A program made the position numbers and the translations under genes. The notes under the pieces were generated by a model that did no database searches, was not told the DNA's origin, and saw only the letters and a program-made list of their open reading frames with translations. Positions 22,912 through 34,480 of a stretch of 64,000 bases of DNA are shown piece after piece. The stretch comes from Chelydra serpentina (lineage: Eukaryota > Chordata > Testudines > Chelydridae): NCBI GenBank assembly GCA_037349315.1, contig JBAIAC010000006.1, positions 19,875,501-19,939,500 of the forward strand, in the 5' to 3' direction. Positions within the stretch are counted from its first letter, which is position 1. Each line of letters opens with the position of its first letter.

Positions 22912-24315
22912 TGTAGCAACTAATGAGCCCAACTTCCACTACATGGCAACTGAACCATTGCTAAATGATATCCCTAAACATCCATCTCTACAGCAAGGGT
23001 CTGACACACAAGTGCCCAGGCACGTAATTGGATTTTTTTCCTCCTCTAGTCACGTGATCCATGCCAGGGTGACAAAGCTCAATATCTCTGTCACATGACA
23101 GGGATCAGTATCCACTGATTGCCATGATAACTGCTTTTAAATACAGTTTATCATATAATAACCTGAAGCTGCAGAACACCCTGGGATTTCTATGACAGAT
23201 AAGACCAGTCAGTGAGCCAGCTGCTTCCTGCAGGAGATGTAGCCATCACTAATCATTACTAAATGTTTCTATCAGGGGTGGGAAGGTACAGATGGAAGCA
23301 GACTCAACAGGAGGAAGAACATTTCATTCTACTGGCAAAGTCTTTAAAGCTAACTGGCAATAATTAAAAAAAAGAAAAAAAGAACTCATACTGCTTGCAG
23401 GCCTATAATAAGATATTGCTGCTTCTTGCACTCTGTGTTCCAGTTGCCTTCATTGACTGTATTTCTTTGATCCACATATCTGGAATTATTTGTTTGTATA
23501 TTCCTAGTACAGTGAGCTAACGCTAATAATTTCTATCACTTTAAAAGAGTTTGGGATATTTTGAGGCTACCACATTTTTCTCAATTTTTTTCTATCTGTC
23601 CACTGCTACTAACCAATTATTCCTGCTTTATAATGATGACAGTTTAATTCCCAGGGACAAAGGGGGTTTAAAATTATTTCAGTGAAGCATTTAGAATAGA
23701 CCTGCTTGAAATTTCTTGAAATTCAGGTTTCTAATGGGAAAAAAAATGCCCAAAATTAGATTTTTTTATTTAAAGAGTGGGAGTGGGTGGAACCCTGTAG
23801 ATTTTAATGCAATTTTTTTAGAGTTTTCTACCAGGTTTAGAGCTGGTTGGGATTTCTGGATAATTGAAAAAATATGATTTTCAAAATGTTAAAAAAAGTA
23901 ATTCTGTCCTATAGGAAATGTATATTTGCCTGCATAACAAAACAATGATTTTAGTTTAAAACTGAACTCAGAGCCAACCAGGGTAACTTTGAAGACGAAT
24001 ACTTTACCACAGGCAAGCCGATAAATCTATTTCTTTTAGATTGGGTGGTTTGGTTTAGTGAGAGCATGATATCACTAGTGGAGCCAGGAAATCAAATTCT
24101 GATCTTTAACATCTTAGTTACCTTGAGTGTCAGTGTTTCAATCCTTACTCTTGTGAACAGACTAATTGATTTCAATGTAACAGGAGCAGAATCGGCCCTA
24201 ATTAATTAAGCCTTGCAGTGTACCTGCAAGGTAGGGAAATATTATCATACATTTTCAATGGGGAAAATGATGCTCAAAGAGCAGAAATGATTTGTCAGAG
24301 ATTATATAGCTCTCA
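22912..24315. other. Unassigned stretch
   Basis: No gene or confident repeat. The part around 23050-23100 contains GTCACGTGAT and GTCACATGACAG, E-box-like words, without further support. Confidence 0.4.
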
Positions 24316-24557
24316 GAGTAGGTCTATACTGCAGTTAAAAGCCCATGGCTGGCTCGGGCCAGCTGACTCAGGTTAAGGGGCTGTTTAATTGCAGCATAGA
24401 CATTTGGGCTCAGTCTGCAGTCTGAGCTCTGGGATCCTTTCACCTTGCAGGGTCCTAGAGCCTGGACTTCAACCAGAGCCTGAACATTTAGACTGCAATT
24501 AAACAGTCCCTTCTCCTGAGCCCCGTGAGCCCAAGTCAGCAGTGTAGACATACTCCC
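24316..24557. mobile_element. Foldback MITE with GTAGGTCTATACTGC ends
   Basis: The left end GAGTAGGTCTATACTGCAGT is mirrored by the right end CAGCAGTGTAGACATACTC. Inner parts also pair (AGGGGCTGTTTAATTGCAG with CTGCAATTAAACAGTCCC). It is non-coding, about 240 bp. Confidence 0.7.
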
Positions 24558-24589
24558 AGTGGCAGACTATAAGATCAGGTCTTTGAATG

Positions 24590-24700
24590 TAAACACTTGA
24601 GCATAGGGACAGTTTTGATTTAATGTTTGTATAGTGCCTATCATAACAGGACACTAATCTGTAGTGCCAAGAGGTCTCAATCTGTAATATTGATATTTAA
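24590..24700 (-). repeat. Ancient amniote repeat fragment
   Basis: TTTGTATAGTGCCTATCATAACAGGACACTAATCTG reads as a decayed reverse copy of the family at 41795-42000 (GTGCCTAGGAGCCC...GCTGTACAAACA). The family name is not certain to me. Confidence 0.4.
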
Positions 24701-25085
24701 TAATAATATATCACTAGGAATAGAACTCAGGAGTCTTGACTCCAGTCCTCTACTCCAGTCTCTGGGCTTGGTTGTGAAATATATACACTGGTGAGCTTTT
24801 ACTTACCTGAGTGGTCCCAACCAAGTCAGTGGAACTACTTGCCTAATAAGAGTAAGGGTTCTGCAATCTGGCCTGCTATGGTACATTTTGCTGCTAATTT
24901 TGCTGAGCTATACTCCAGGGGTTAGGAATTGTGATCTAATTATTCTGTTATTTTAAGCGACATTAGAATAACGGGGGCTATTCAGGAAGTCAAGTCAAAA
25001 TCAACAGGAATGCTCCATTTTAGGCATCCTATGAAAAGACACACAAAGGAAGAAAATGTTTTTTCATAAAAAAAATCCTTGTTTT

Positions 25086-25258
25086 TCATGTCCAAGGGAA
25101 GGAAGGTCATGTGGTTAAATGCAGAGCTGGGACTTAGAAGAGCTGAGTTCAATTCCCAGCTCTGCAACAGGCTTCCTGTGTCACCTTGAACAAGTCATTT
25201 AACCTGTCACTGTGCTTCACTTTCCTCATTTTTAGCAATAGAAATAATACTTACCTAT
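25086..25258 (+). mobile_element. MIR/CORE-type SINE
   Basis: The sequence contains AGTTCAATTCCCAGCTCTGC, a B-box-like start, then CACCTTGAACAAGTCATTTA and CACTTTCCTCATTTTTAGCA, the order typical of MIR SINEs. Decayed and non-coding. Confidence 0.65.
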
Positions 25259-26499
25259 ATCACTCATCTATATATGTGAGGCCAAATTAAACAAGGGATG
25301 AGGGCTAGCTGGGAGGTTGTTCTTTGTTAGGACTTCCAGGCCTTGAGAAGATATTCTCTGCTTCCAAGGTCTTAATTGCCCAAGTTTGTTAGTCTTCAGA
25401 ACACACTGGGAGGTCTACCCTTTCTCCGCTGCATGTGAGGAGTTGATCTGGGTAGCAGTGGTTGTGGGACATAGTAGAGTATGTGCAGGAAGGTTGATTA
25501 ATTTCTGTTATATTTATGTTGTTGCCGGTTGATTTGATCTGAGGTAATTCATGGGTCTGTTTATTTATTAGTATAATTTTAGAAGATTGTGAAGGGTGTC
25601 CAGAGCACTGGTAGCAAAATAAAAATTTGAATAAATAAATATAATAATTAATTCATATTTGTACAGGGAATTGAAAGCCTTCAAGGGGAATGCACTAACT
25701 ATATAAATGTCAAGAGGTTATTGTTGGTTGTTATTAAAAGATCCCAATATAAACAGGCCGGAGGATTCTTTGGGTTTTTTTTGTTTTTTTGTATTGTTTT
25801 GAGAGAGAGAGGTCCTATTTTTCTTGTTTGGTTATAGACGGGCACCATCAGATTATGCACAAAGTGTGTGTGTGTGTGTGTATGTATTCAGAATGTTGCC
25901 TCCAAGTGCATGAACTTGTATATGAAAGTGGGAACAATTATTTTTGTAATGCAGCTGTGGCTGTTTTCAACATCAAAGCAAAATGAAAACAGTAAAAGTA
26001 AAAGAAAAAGAAGGAAAAAAAGAAACATAAACTAAAACTATTATTAGAGAAGAACAAAGGAACTGATCCCACAGACAGTTTTCAACAGCTGGCAAAGTTC
26101 ATCAGCTATTTTTACTGGTCTAGTGCCGGCCCTATGAAATTCTCTGTCATTTTTTTGTTTTGTTTTGTGTCTTTTTTTTGCATGAGTAGAACTTACGGTT
26201 GGATTGCTTTCAATTATGCAGGTGCATACGTTAAGCTTGCAGTAGAGTAAAACCCCATGGAAGTCAAATAAGTGCAAAAATCAGCACACTCACCAATGCT
26301 TTAGGCTTGTTGCCTTGATCAGCTAGGCAGGTGGCCCTTAGATAACCTCCATTCAGCAGGCCTAGGTTGTTGATTGCTCTCCTTGCATTTTGACATATTG
26401 TGAAATAAGGCAAGATTTTAATCTTCCTATTTCTGCATCCCTAGAGACTGCTGCCTTTTAACTCACCTGAACGAATCACGGTATTGTCAACCACAAGCA
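25259..26499. other. Unassigned stretch with a (TG)n run
   Basis: AT-rich. There is a short (GT)n run at 25866-25880. No gene or confident repeat was found. Confidence 0.4.
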
Positions 26500-26504
26500 C
26501 TGGA

Positions 26505-26765
26505 AAATTGTACCAGGGCTCAAAAAATCATGAAGTTGGTTTAAAAACCATGGACTTGAAAAAAACAATAATTTGGGACTCTGATTTGCTTTCTGGTTTT
26601 TGAGCCATTAGAGTCTGCATTTTCAAAGTTTTCTCAACAGAACTAAAAACATTTTTATTTTTATAAACAAAAGCTGAGATCCTCACCTAGTGATATGACT
26701 CCAAAAGCTGGGAAGTGAGGGAAACTAGCAAATACCACAAGTAAAAGTAGAAGAAAGGGGAAGAA
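26505..26765. mobile_element. TTGCCAAC-family element, internal part
   Basis: AAAAAATCATGAAGTTGG and CTTTCTGGTTTTTGAGCC match the interior of the copy at 28603-29013. Neither terminal inverted repeat is preserved. Confidence 0.45.
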
Positions 26766-27664
26766 TCACAACACCAGAGCCATGTGCTCTCCTACTTTGG
26801 AATGTAGGGTCTGGTGCTGCAAGGTGCTGCTCACCCTCAGCGCTGAAGCCAATGGGCATGCAGCTTGTCAGAAGAGGTGCTCATACATTTCAATATCCCT
26901 TCAAGTGATGATTCCTTCATTAGCAAATTCTCTTCCCCTGTTGGAACAAAACAAGATAAATATGACCACAATGTAAATATTGTAACAAAAGAATAAAGAT
27001 CCCGTGAAACCAATAATGTTACTCTGGAAATAGATCCCTCAACTGGAAACTGGCAGAATATGTTAGTAGCCTGGTGTTTAAAGATACTTAAGTGGGAATA
27101 AGGGATAGGGACTCCTATTGGATGGGCAGCATCTTACACATAAGTTATTAAACCAAATCGCCCTTGGTGTAAGTGGTTGTAATGCTACGGAGTTAACTGG
27201 AGTTATGCCTGCTTACATAGTGGCTGCTTGGAACTGCCTATACTGGGGACATTTTCTAACCCTGAAACCTAACGATGACCATTTGTAACACATTGAGAAC
27301 TGAAACTAAGGGGAGGGCATAAAATAAATTGAATGCAATATTAAAAACAAACAACAGGTCCTTTGCCCCAATGAGCAAGAAGCACCCAACTCCAAACTTT
27401 TAGTCATCTATACCTTTAGGCTACCTTTAAGTTTTATGTACTGAGCACTTTCAAAAGGACATTGTTTAATTTTGATCATAACCATTGTTAGGGTGAGTAT
27501 GTTTAGTTTTAGAATTACTTGATAACATGTGAAATAATATTTACATTGGCCTGCTCTGAGAGGAAAACATGACTATTTCAAACTGTGTTCCACTTGTTTA
27601 CTTTTAAAATCCTCCTAAGCTAGCTATTTTTTACACTGAGTCTATACATTCATTACCTGACATA
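26766..27664. other. Unassigned stretch
   Basis: Nothing recognised; no reading frame with a motif. Confidence 0.4.
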
Positions 27665-27935
27665 GCCTCATAGAAAATGAATATGGAAATGACCTAAGAG
27701 GTCATCACATCAATTCCACTGCCCATCTAGAATCACTCCCTACAGTGTATTGATTCTTAAGAGGTTTGTTTTGTCTTGTTGTCAGTGGTTTCCTCAGTGG
27801 GGCTTCCACCACTTCCCTTGGGAAACTATTCCCACTGGCTAATAAGTCTCACCATTAGGAATTCCCCGCCCCGCCCTACTATACAGACTAATTTTTCCTT
27901 TGCTTAATTTTATCCAATCAATGTTGCCTGCTTTA
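27665..27935 (-). mobile_element. Old CR1 3' fragment
   Basis: The sequence preserves the CR1 3' pattern in decayed form: AAGAGGTCATCACATCAATTC, then GTGGTTTCCTCAGTGGGGCTTCCACCAC and GGAAACTATTCCCACTGGCTAATAAGTCTCACC. These correspond to the gene tail and 3' UTR of an old subfamily on the minus strand. Confidence 0.65.
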
Positions 27936-28602
27936 CTTTGATATTTATTTGATTATACAAATGAAAATCATTTCAGTTAAAGAGCCTATAGCTCTCAGAA
28001 AGCTGCATTAGAATTTGTATAATGTAGGAGTAGAAATTATCTGTTCAAGTGAGCGGAAGGTGATCTTCTGTGGCTTACTCCTGAACATTGAGCCTACAAA
28101 TACACAGAAGAGACAGACAGACCCATCCTCATTCCTAAATGAATTGAGTAAATCAACCCCCACTCAGGAAAGGAATTAAGCACCTGCCTATTTTTAAGTA
28201 TGTGAATAGGTGGGACTAGTTAAGTAGCTTAATTCCCTTCCTGAATAAGGGGTTGATTTACACAATTCATTTAGGAATGAGGATGGATCTATCTGTGTAG
28301 GTTCTACAAGGGGAAGTTTGTTCACCTTCAAAATATATTTAGCAAACTTGAAGAATAAAGTTATGTCCATCATTCCCACCTAGTTTTGCATACTCCAATT
28401 ATGGTACTGCAATTAGACACCTTAATGTGATTTGCAGCTGCAGGTAACTGCACATTAAAGGCAGAAATGTACGCATCTTGATGAGGCCCCTTTGAAATTA
28501 TGGCCCTTGATATTTTGTCTATCCATTCAAAAGGGTAGAAAACAATACTTCAAATGAATTATGTATTATACTGTATCTAGAGCTTCTTCAGGTAATGTCC
28601 GC
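27936..28602. other. Unassigned stretch
   Basis: Two related pieces, ATTCCTAAATGAATTGAGTA (28130-28149) and its imperfect inverted partner (28256-28277), flank about 100 bp that could be a decayed foldback. No gene was recognised. Confidence 0.35.
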
Positions 28603-29013
28603 AGTGTTGCCAACCCCAACCATTCATAGAATCATAGAATCTCAGGGTTGGAAGGGACCTCAGGAGGTCATCTAGTCCAACCCCCTGCTCAAAGCAGGAC
28701 CAACCCCAACTAGATCATCCCAGCCAGGGCTTTGTCAAGTTATTCAAAAATTATGAGTCAGGCTGCTGCCCTCCATAATGAAATTTTAAAAAATAATAAT
28801 TCTGGGGTTCTTCTGAATTGCCTTCTGGTTTTTGAGCCTTTTCAGCTCATGTTTTCAGCCTCTTCTCTGCAACTATGAGAGTGAGAAATGTATCTTTAAA
28901 AAAAAAAAGAAACCTGAGATTTTCACATTATCACCTGACTCCAGGGATGGAAACTTTACAAACCACCAAATATCATTAAGCTTTTGAGAAAATTGTGAGA
29001 GTTGGCAACATGG
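28603..29013. mobile_element. TTGCCAAC-family TIR element carrying a CR1 insertion
   Basis: The left end AGTGTTGCCAAC is mirrored by the right end GTTGGCAACAT. The interior contains CTTCTGGTTTTTGAGCC and TATCACCTGACTCCAGGG. A short CR1 3' end is inserted at about 28625-28740. Confidence 0.65.
28625..28740 (-). mobile_element. Very short CR1 3' end (young type)
   Basis: About 115 bp of the CR1 3' terminus in minus orientation: CATAGAATCATAGAATCTC, AGGAGGTCATCTAGTCCAAC and CCAGGGCTTTGTCAAG. ATTCA lies at both edges (28622-28626 and 28742-28746) and may be a short target duplication. Confidence 0.88.
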
Positions 29014-29790
29014 ATTTCAGATGGGCTCTTTCCTATGATATGTTCACTTTAATAACAGTGTTATATTTCTATTTACCTATTCGCTTTTCTGACTAACTAA
29101 CAGAAATGGGCAAATACACCAAAAAAAGAGTCCAGCACTCAAATTTAAAACTAGTTCCCTTTTGGCCATTTCCACTGTCTACAGCCATTCACATGCTTGA
29201 GTTTCACCTCAATGTATTCTGACCAGAGTAAACTCACCAGTTTGACTGTGCGCATCAGAAATGATTTATGGCAGTTGAGGCGGTTGGCACAGCAGCAGCA
29301 CAGGGTTCTCAATCACCTTCCCATGACACAGCTTTGGCAGATAGCCTTGTTTAGCTCATTTAATTCCCCGTGGAGGCACCGTGCACAATTATTGTAGAAC
29401 CACCCCCCACACAACCACGTACTCTCTCTCACACACATGGTTACTTTGTGTCAATGACATAAAATGACAGAGGAGTAAAGGCAACTATGTACGTATCCTG
29501 GCACAAAGGCAGTTATCCATGCTGGAAAAGGATCTGACCACACCCTGCTTAGCTAAAACTGCACATGCACATGCTAAGACACACAATTACTTGGTGGGAA
29601 TGTCACCAGAGAAAACGTAATACTTAAACGCTGCACTGGCGGGAGATGCAAGATGGGGTGTTCCTGTTGCAGCAACCATGGCAGAACGAGGCACAACTTT
29701 TGGCTTGGCAGCTGCTTGAGTGAGCAACAGCCATCTCAGTCCCAGCTTCAGTGGGGGCTGAAAAATGTTAATGAGCAGAGCCAGCCATAG
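29014..29790. other. Unassigned stretch
   Basis: Nothing recognised. Confidence 0.4.
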
Positions 29791-29798
29791 CATTTTAG

Positions 29799-30185
29799 CA
29801 GGGCCGGCTCCAGGCACCAGCTGACGAAGCACGTGCTTGTGATGGCACCTCCTAAGGGGCAGCCAATCTTGGGGCGGTGTTTGGGTTTATTTGTTTTTTT
29901 TTGCTTCAGCGGGACAGCGCTCGGGGGTGGGGTTTTGTTTCGGGAGACAGTGCTCGGGGGAGGGTGGGTTGTTTCGGCGGGGCGGTGCTCGGGGGCAGGT
30001 TTTTGTTTCGGCGGGGCGGGGCGGCCCTCAGGATTTGGTTTTTTTTGTTTTGGTGGGGCGGCACTCGGGGGCAAGTTTGTCTCGGCAGGGCAGCACTCGG
30101 GGTTGTTGTTGTTGTTTTGGCGGGGCGGCGTTAGTTTTTTTTTTTTTTTTTGCTTGGGGCAGCAAAAAAGTTAGAGCCGGCCCTG
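29799..30185. mobile_element. Non-autonomous hAT element with perfect TIR and 8-bp TSD
   Basis: It begins CAGGGCCGGCTC and ends GAGCCGGCCCTG, a perfect 12-bp inverted repeat. CATTTTAG flanks it exactly (29791-29798 and 30186-30193). The interior is a strongly strand-biased G/T-rich minisatellite with no transposase. The termini resemble those of the 3.1 kb hAT at 1939-5076 (CAGGGCTGGCC). The overlapping open frames of 80-113 codons come from the low-complexity repeat. Confidence 0.93.
29895..30135 (+). repeat. G-rich minisatellite, units of about 35 bp
   Basis: About seven imperfect units share TTTCGGCGGGGCGG and GCTCGGGGG motifs separated by T runs. Several GGGG tracts lie on one strand. 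Confidence 0.8.
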
Positions 30186-30193
30186 CATTTTAG

Positions 30194-30580
30194 GTCTTGC
30201 CATGAAAAGAATTCCAATTCCTAATCCCACTTCCCTAAATGTAAGTTATTACTGTCCACATCATCACACCACTATGTGTAAGGCCAGCCTGAGGAGTTTG
30301 GGGAGGGTAAGGAAACAAATTTGAGGTGCACTTAACTGACATTAAGCGTGTATGTCCGTGTGTATCTTTAGGAATTCCCCTACCAGTCTTCTACTGCAGT
30401 AGTGAAAACCAGTGGCTTGTTCTTTTCATCTCAAGGAACTGGTTTACACTGGTTTGTTTTCAAGGCTATACTCGCCAGGAGACGGGGTAGAAATTTCTAC
30501 TTTTTAAGAAAAATCTGAGATTCTCCTTTTAAGGGCTCTCTTAAAAAGGACCTCATGCTAGTCCTTGTGAGCATCCTAAA
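30194..30580. other. Unassigned stretch
   Basis: Nothing recognised. Confidence 0.4.
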
Positions 30581-30587
30581 GATCATC

Positions 30588-30692
30588 AGAAGCGACAAAG
30601 GGTCCTGTGGCACCTTATAGACTAACAGAGGTATTGGAGCATAAGCTTTCGTGGGTGAATACCCACTTCATCGGATGCAAGCAGTGGAAAAG
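30588..30692 (-). mobile_element. Short Penelope-derived retroposon
   Basis: The copy runs AGAAGCGACAAAGGGTCC ... CACTTCATCGGATGCAAG on the plus strand. GATCATC flanks it (30581-30587 and 30693-30699), a possible 7-bp target duplication. The stem GTGGGT/ACCCAC and the following GAAAGC are intact on the minus strand. Confidence 0.7.
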
Positions 30693-30699
30693 GATCATC

Positions 30700-33011
30700 T
30701 GCTCTCTATTTCTAAAAAAGGTAGAGATACGTGATATGTATAATTTGGTCTGAGATTTTGCTGTCCAGAACTTGTTAGCATAGTCCTAAACATCATATTG
30801 CTCATCATCATTTGGTTGCCCTGAAAGTTAGTATGAATATAGCTTAAAAATGAAAGTGGGCAAAGCAGAACAGATTTGTTTATTAGTAGAACCCTCTTGG
30901 TGAAATTCTGTGTGCCAGTGTATCCTGTGACTAAGTGGTCATAGTACTTGCTGAATACTTTACAATAGTACACATCTATTTAAAGTACAAGTTAAAGCTG
31001 TTAATTATTGCAGATGTTACCCGTACAGTTTTGTTTGAATTATTTTTGTACATTTCTCTGGGACATATGAATTGTTGCAATTCTTCTCATGAACAGCTAT
31101 CCTGTTTTGGTCTGTGCCTTCTTCATAGGTGTGGAGAATTAGCCATGTGTGCACACCTTATTGTTTAAGAAGGAGCTAAAGTTTACTCTTTTCCTTTTAC
31201 TAAAATCTGCAAATAGTCTTCATCATGAATGGGGGCTACTTCATACAATAGCTCCTACAAGCTAACCTCTAAGATTAGCAGATGTATTAAGTTAATGGTA
31301 CTGGAGCTTATATATAAGATCTGATCCTGCTCCTACTGAAACCAATGGGCACATGACCAGGTACATAGTGTGGCACCCTTGTATTAAACTGTTGGTTCCT
31401 AGAAGGAATGGAAAGAATATAGTTTCTTCTTAAAATGATTTATTTAAATTGAGAGACTAGAATTATATTTAAAACCAAGTGTTTAATGCACCTGTTTCAG
31501 ACAGCTTCTTGTTTTCCCAGGTATTTAGGCATTGAATTTTCCCCATTAGCTGAGTGATTGACACCGTGGTCCTTACAATAACACATGATTATAACTCTAA
31601 AAATAGCAATTACATAAAATGGAAACCAGATGTTGCATGGAATTTGACTCTCTTGGTTTTGCAGTGAAGTAGATGTATTTGTAAAGCAGAAAACCACAAT
31701 CATTATTCAGATGGATTGTACATGAATTAATGACATATCTAAATCATATATGGTCGAAAATAATGATTAACTTCGGCTATCAAGATAAGCTAATGGAAAA
31801 CAGATTTTTTAAAAAATCAAGTGCATGCTCTTTTCAATGTATTTTATATTTACAGTAATAACAAAACCAGATTGTTTTAATATTTCTTCATCCCTAAATA
31901 CCATGGACAAATGTAAAGAAGCAAATTCTTCACAGCTCTTAACACTGGGGGGAGGGGGAAGGTGAAAGCAGAACAACTCTTAGTGTTCTTTTCTTGTTGA
32001 GTGTAAATGCTTTTTCCTTATTGAGTGTGAGGTACTGCTTTGTCCAAATTACATCTCTTTTTTTTAAAAAGAAATATGCATTGAAATAGATGTAGCAATG
32101 TTTTCAGTTAATGAATTTGTACAAAACGTCAGCTTGATAGGTGTAAGTTTTGGGTGGACATGTGTATACATACACACAATATTTGAGGGATGGCAACTGC
32201 TCTTCTGTTGCATTTAGAACTGCAATGTCACAAACAAATCTCAACCCTCAGTTAGCAGCATCCTAAATGGTTAAATCTATGAAAACCTTGGCACATCATT
32301 TCCACCATCATGTATTCTCAATGACATCATCATTGTAAAATTAGGAACTTTCATTCTCTCTTTCCTGCAGATGTGGAAGTTTGAAATTGCATTCCATGGG
32401 CCTGTGCCACATTTCATCAGCGTTTTTCCTTTGCTTTCTCCAAAGACTGGCCACATGTGGTGTGTGGATTGCTGGTGCTGTTTGGGATCTCATATCAAAT
32501 GCTGCTACCTAATCCCAGACGGGCCTTGGCGGGCCCACACCTGCAGCTGATTGAATCCTCCCGGAGTACAAAGGGCTGATTTACAGCATCAAGGATACAA
32601 GGCCTGGTTGCAGCTGGGCTCCAGCAGGAAAAGGAAGTTGTTCATCATCTTGTGTGCATTTCATTAACAATAGTGTACCCGATATGTAGCTTATACAATC
32701 ATTTCAAATCACTGACAGAGAGCATTATGGTATTTGGCATTACTAGGAAAAATACTTCAGGATGGGCAAATTAAATGTGAGCGTGAGGTTTTCGTGTTAC
32801 CCAGAGAAGTTATACAAGCTGATTTACACTACATGGGCTAGTCTTGAAATATTTCCGTCTTCCTTTATCTTTGCCCCATTTCTTTCCCTCTGTCTGTCGA
32901 GCAGACTGACATAGCACTGTGAGCATTAATGTATAGGAATGGGAGTAAGACACCCAACTCAAAGTGAAAGCCCTTTTTTCTGGCACAAGAATGGCAATGT
33001 AGATAAATTTA
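30700..33011. other. Unassigned stretch, possibly containing conserved non-coding DNA
   Basis: No gene or recognised repeat. The part at about 32370-32760 is repeat-free, compositionally complex and dense in transcription-factor-like words (CACATGTGG, CAGCTGATTGA, ATTAACAATAG). It is a guess for a conserved non-coding element. Confidence 0.35.
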
Positions 33012-33290
33012 AGTGTAGTAGCCGTGTTAGTCTGTGTCAGCAAAATGAAAATAAGAAAGAAAAACTTGTAGCACCTTAGAGACTAACAAATTTATTTCAG
33101 CATAAGCTTTCGTGGGTTAGTACCCACTTCATCGGATGCGTGGAATGAAATTATTCTTCAGACAGATATATATACAGTCAGAGAAACATGATGGTCCAGG
33201 TGTATAGACCAATCTTAAGAGGCTAATTAGTTGAGAGGAAACATGACAGCAGGGGAAGAAAAAGCTTTTGAAGTGATAAACAAGATGGTC
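33012..33290 (-). mobile_element. Penelope-like 3' region, longer copy
   Basis: The copy begins with GTAGCCGTGTTAGTCTG and continues past the short-retroposon limit through ATATATATACAGTC and GAGGCTAATTAGTTGAG to CAAGATGG. The same order is seen reversed at 39150-39435. The minus strand holds the stem GTGGGT/ACCCAC with loop ACTA. Confidence 0.7.
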
Positions 33291-34329
33291 ACACAGGTGT
33301 GAATGAGGATAAAATGATTGTTGTGCTTAACATAGAATTTATAGTATAGAAAATGCACATAGAAATTAGATGCGGGATACCATTTGCCTGATCTGGTTGA
33401 GATGCTAAGTGACCTAAATTTCCATGATTTCCATAGGAGTTGCGGGTGCTCAGTATCTTACAGGAGGCATCTGGCATGCTCTACCATTGGTCAGCCTTTC
33501 AGTGTAGTCATTTTTGAAACACTTGTGAATGACCACTCAATAACTTGACTCAACTCAGATGAGCAATTTTTATTTTTGATGTTGTTTCTCTTAAAGTATT
33601 CAATTGTAATCCCCCTTATTGGGACATTTTTAAATGGAAAATAAACATTGCCAAAAATCTGTTGGACAACACGAGGTCCTCTTTCCCACTGGATCCTGAT
33701 AAAACTCTACTATGTGGGCTTGGGGAAACCACTCTTTCAGTCTTTCATACTCAAAAGGCACAAAATCTTCATGTTTTATTAAACAGCTAATAGAACTTCA
33801 CCCACAGTTTTTCAGAAACAGGCAATTTGATGGCTAACTAGTACTATTTGCACAAAAATCGTTGCACTTCTAAAATTACAGACACAAAAATCATTCATTT
33901 TCTAAAGCTGAGTTGAAGCCAATTGAAAAAAAATTAATCATTTTTTTTATTTCCTGAGGTTCTAGCCTGGATTTGATGCTACTAGACAAGACAAGCAGAT
34001 GTGAAAGAACACAGGACTCCCTTGTTGACTTTATGGTAAGGACATTTTATTTTGTGTAAATTTCTCAAAAACAATGGGGGGAAAATAATTAAAACAACAT
34101 GTTTTTATTACCTACAGAATTGTAAATGCTATACATGGGGTAGGGCCTACAATCCAAAGGATTTCTAGATTTTATTGATGATTCAATGTACTGTTACTTT
34201 AAGGAAGACCGATTTTAACAGTGCATTTACGATGTAGCATAGTAAAATAGAATATTTAGGCATCTTTTATGTGGAAAGGAATGCTTAAATTTTCTTTATT
34301 ACTTCTATATTTCAAGCTTCCAGTATTAT
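33291..34329. other. Unassigned stretch
   Basis: Nothing recognised. Confidence 0.4.
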
Positions 34330-34384
34330 AATTTGTGTAAGTGGACCCAGACAGTCTCTACGCAAAAGAATAAATGGACACAAA
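34330..34384 (+). pseudogene. Penelope-like GIY-YIG endonuclease, upstream piece
   Basis: The plus strand reads VSGPRQSLRKRINGHK, the middle of a Penelope-type GIY-YIG nuclease, including the conserved Arg region. The frame continues after the CR1 insertion, at 38911, with HKADIRNHN. The start of the fragment is approximate. It is one half of a 5'-truncated Penelope-like copy. Confidence 0.7.
34379..34384. repeat. CR1 insertion direct repeat, left CACAAA
   Basis: CACAAA ends the Penelope sequence here and reappears at 38911-38916, where Penelope coding resumes. It fits a 6-bp target duplication of the CR1, although CR1 copies often lack one. Confidence 0.65.
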
Positions 34385-34480
34385 TCTCATAGAATCATAG
34401 AATCATAGAATCTCAGGGTTGGAAGGGACCTCAGGAGGTCATCTAGTCCACTCCCCTGCTCAAAGCAGGACCAACCCCAA

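Noticed and set aside
29748..30193. Overlapping Gly/Phe- and Pro/Lys-rich frames up to 113 codons
   Set aside because: All arise from the G-rich minisatellite inside the hAT MITE and have no independent support.
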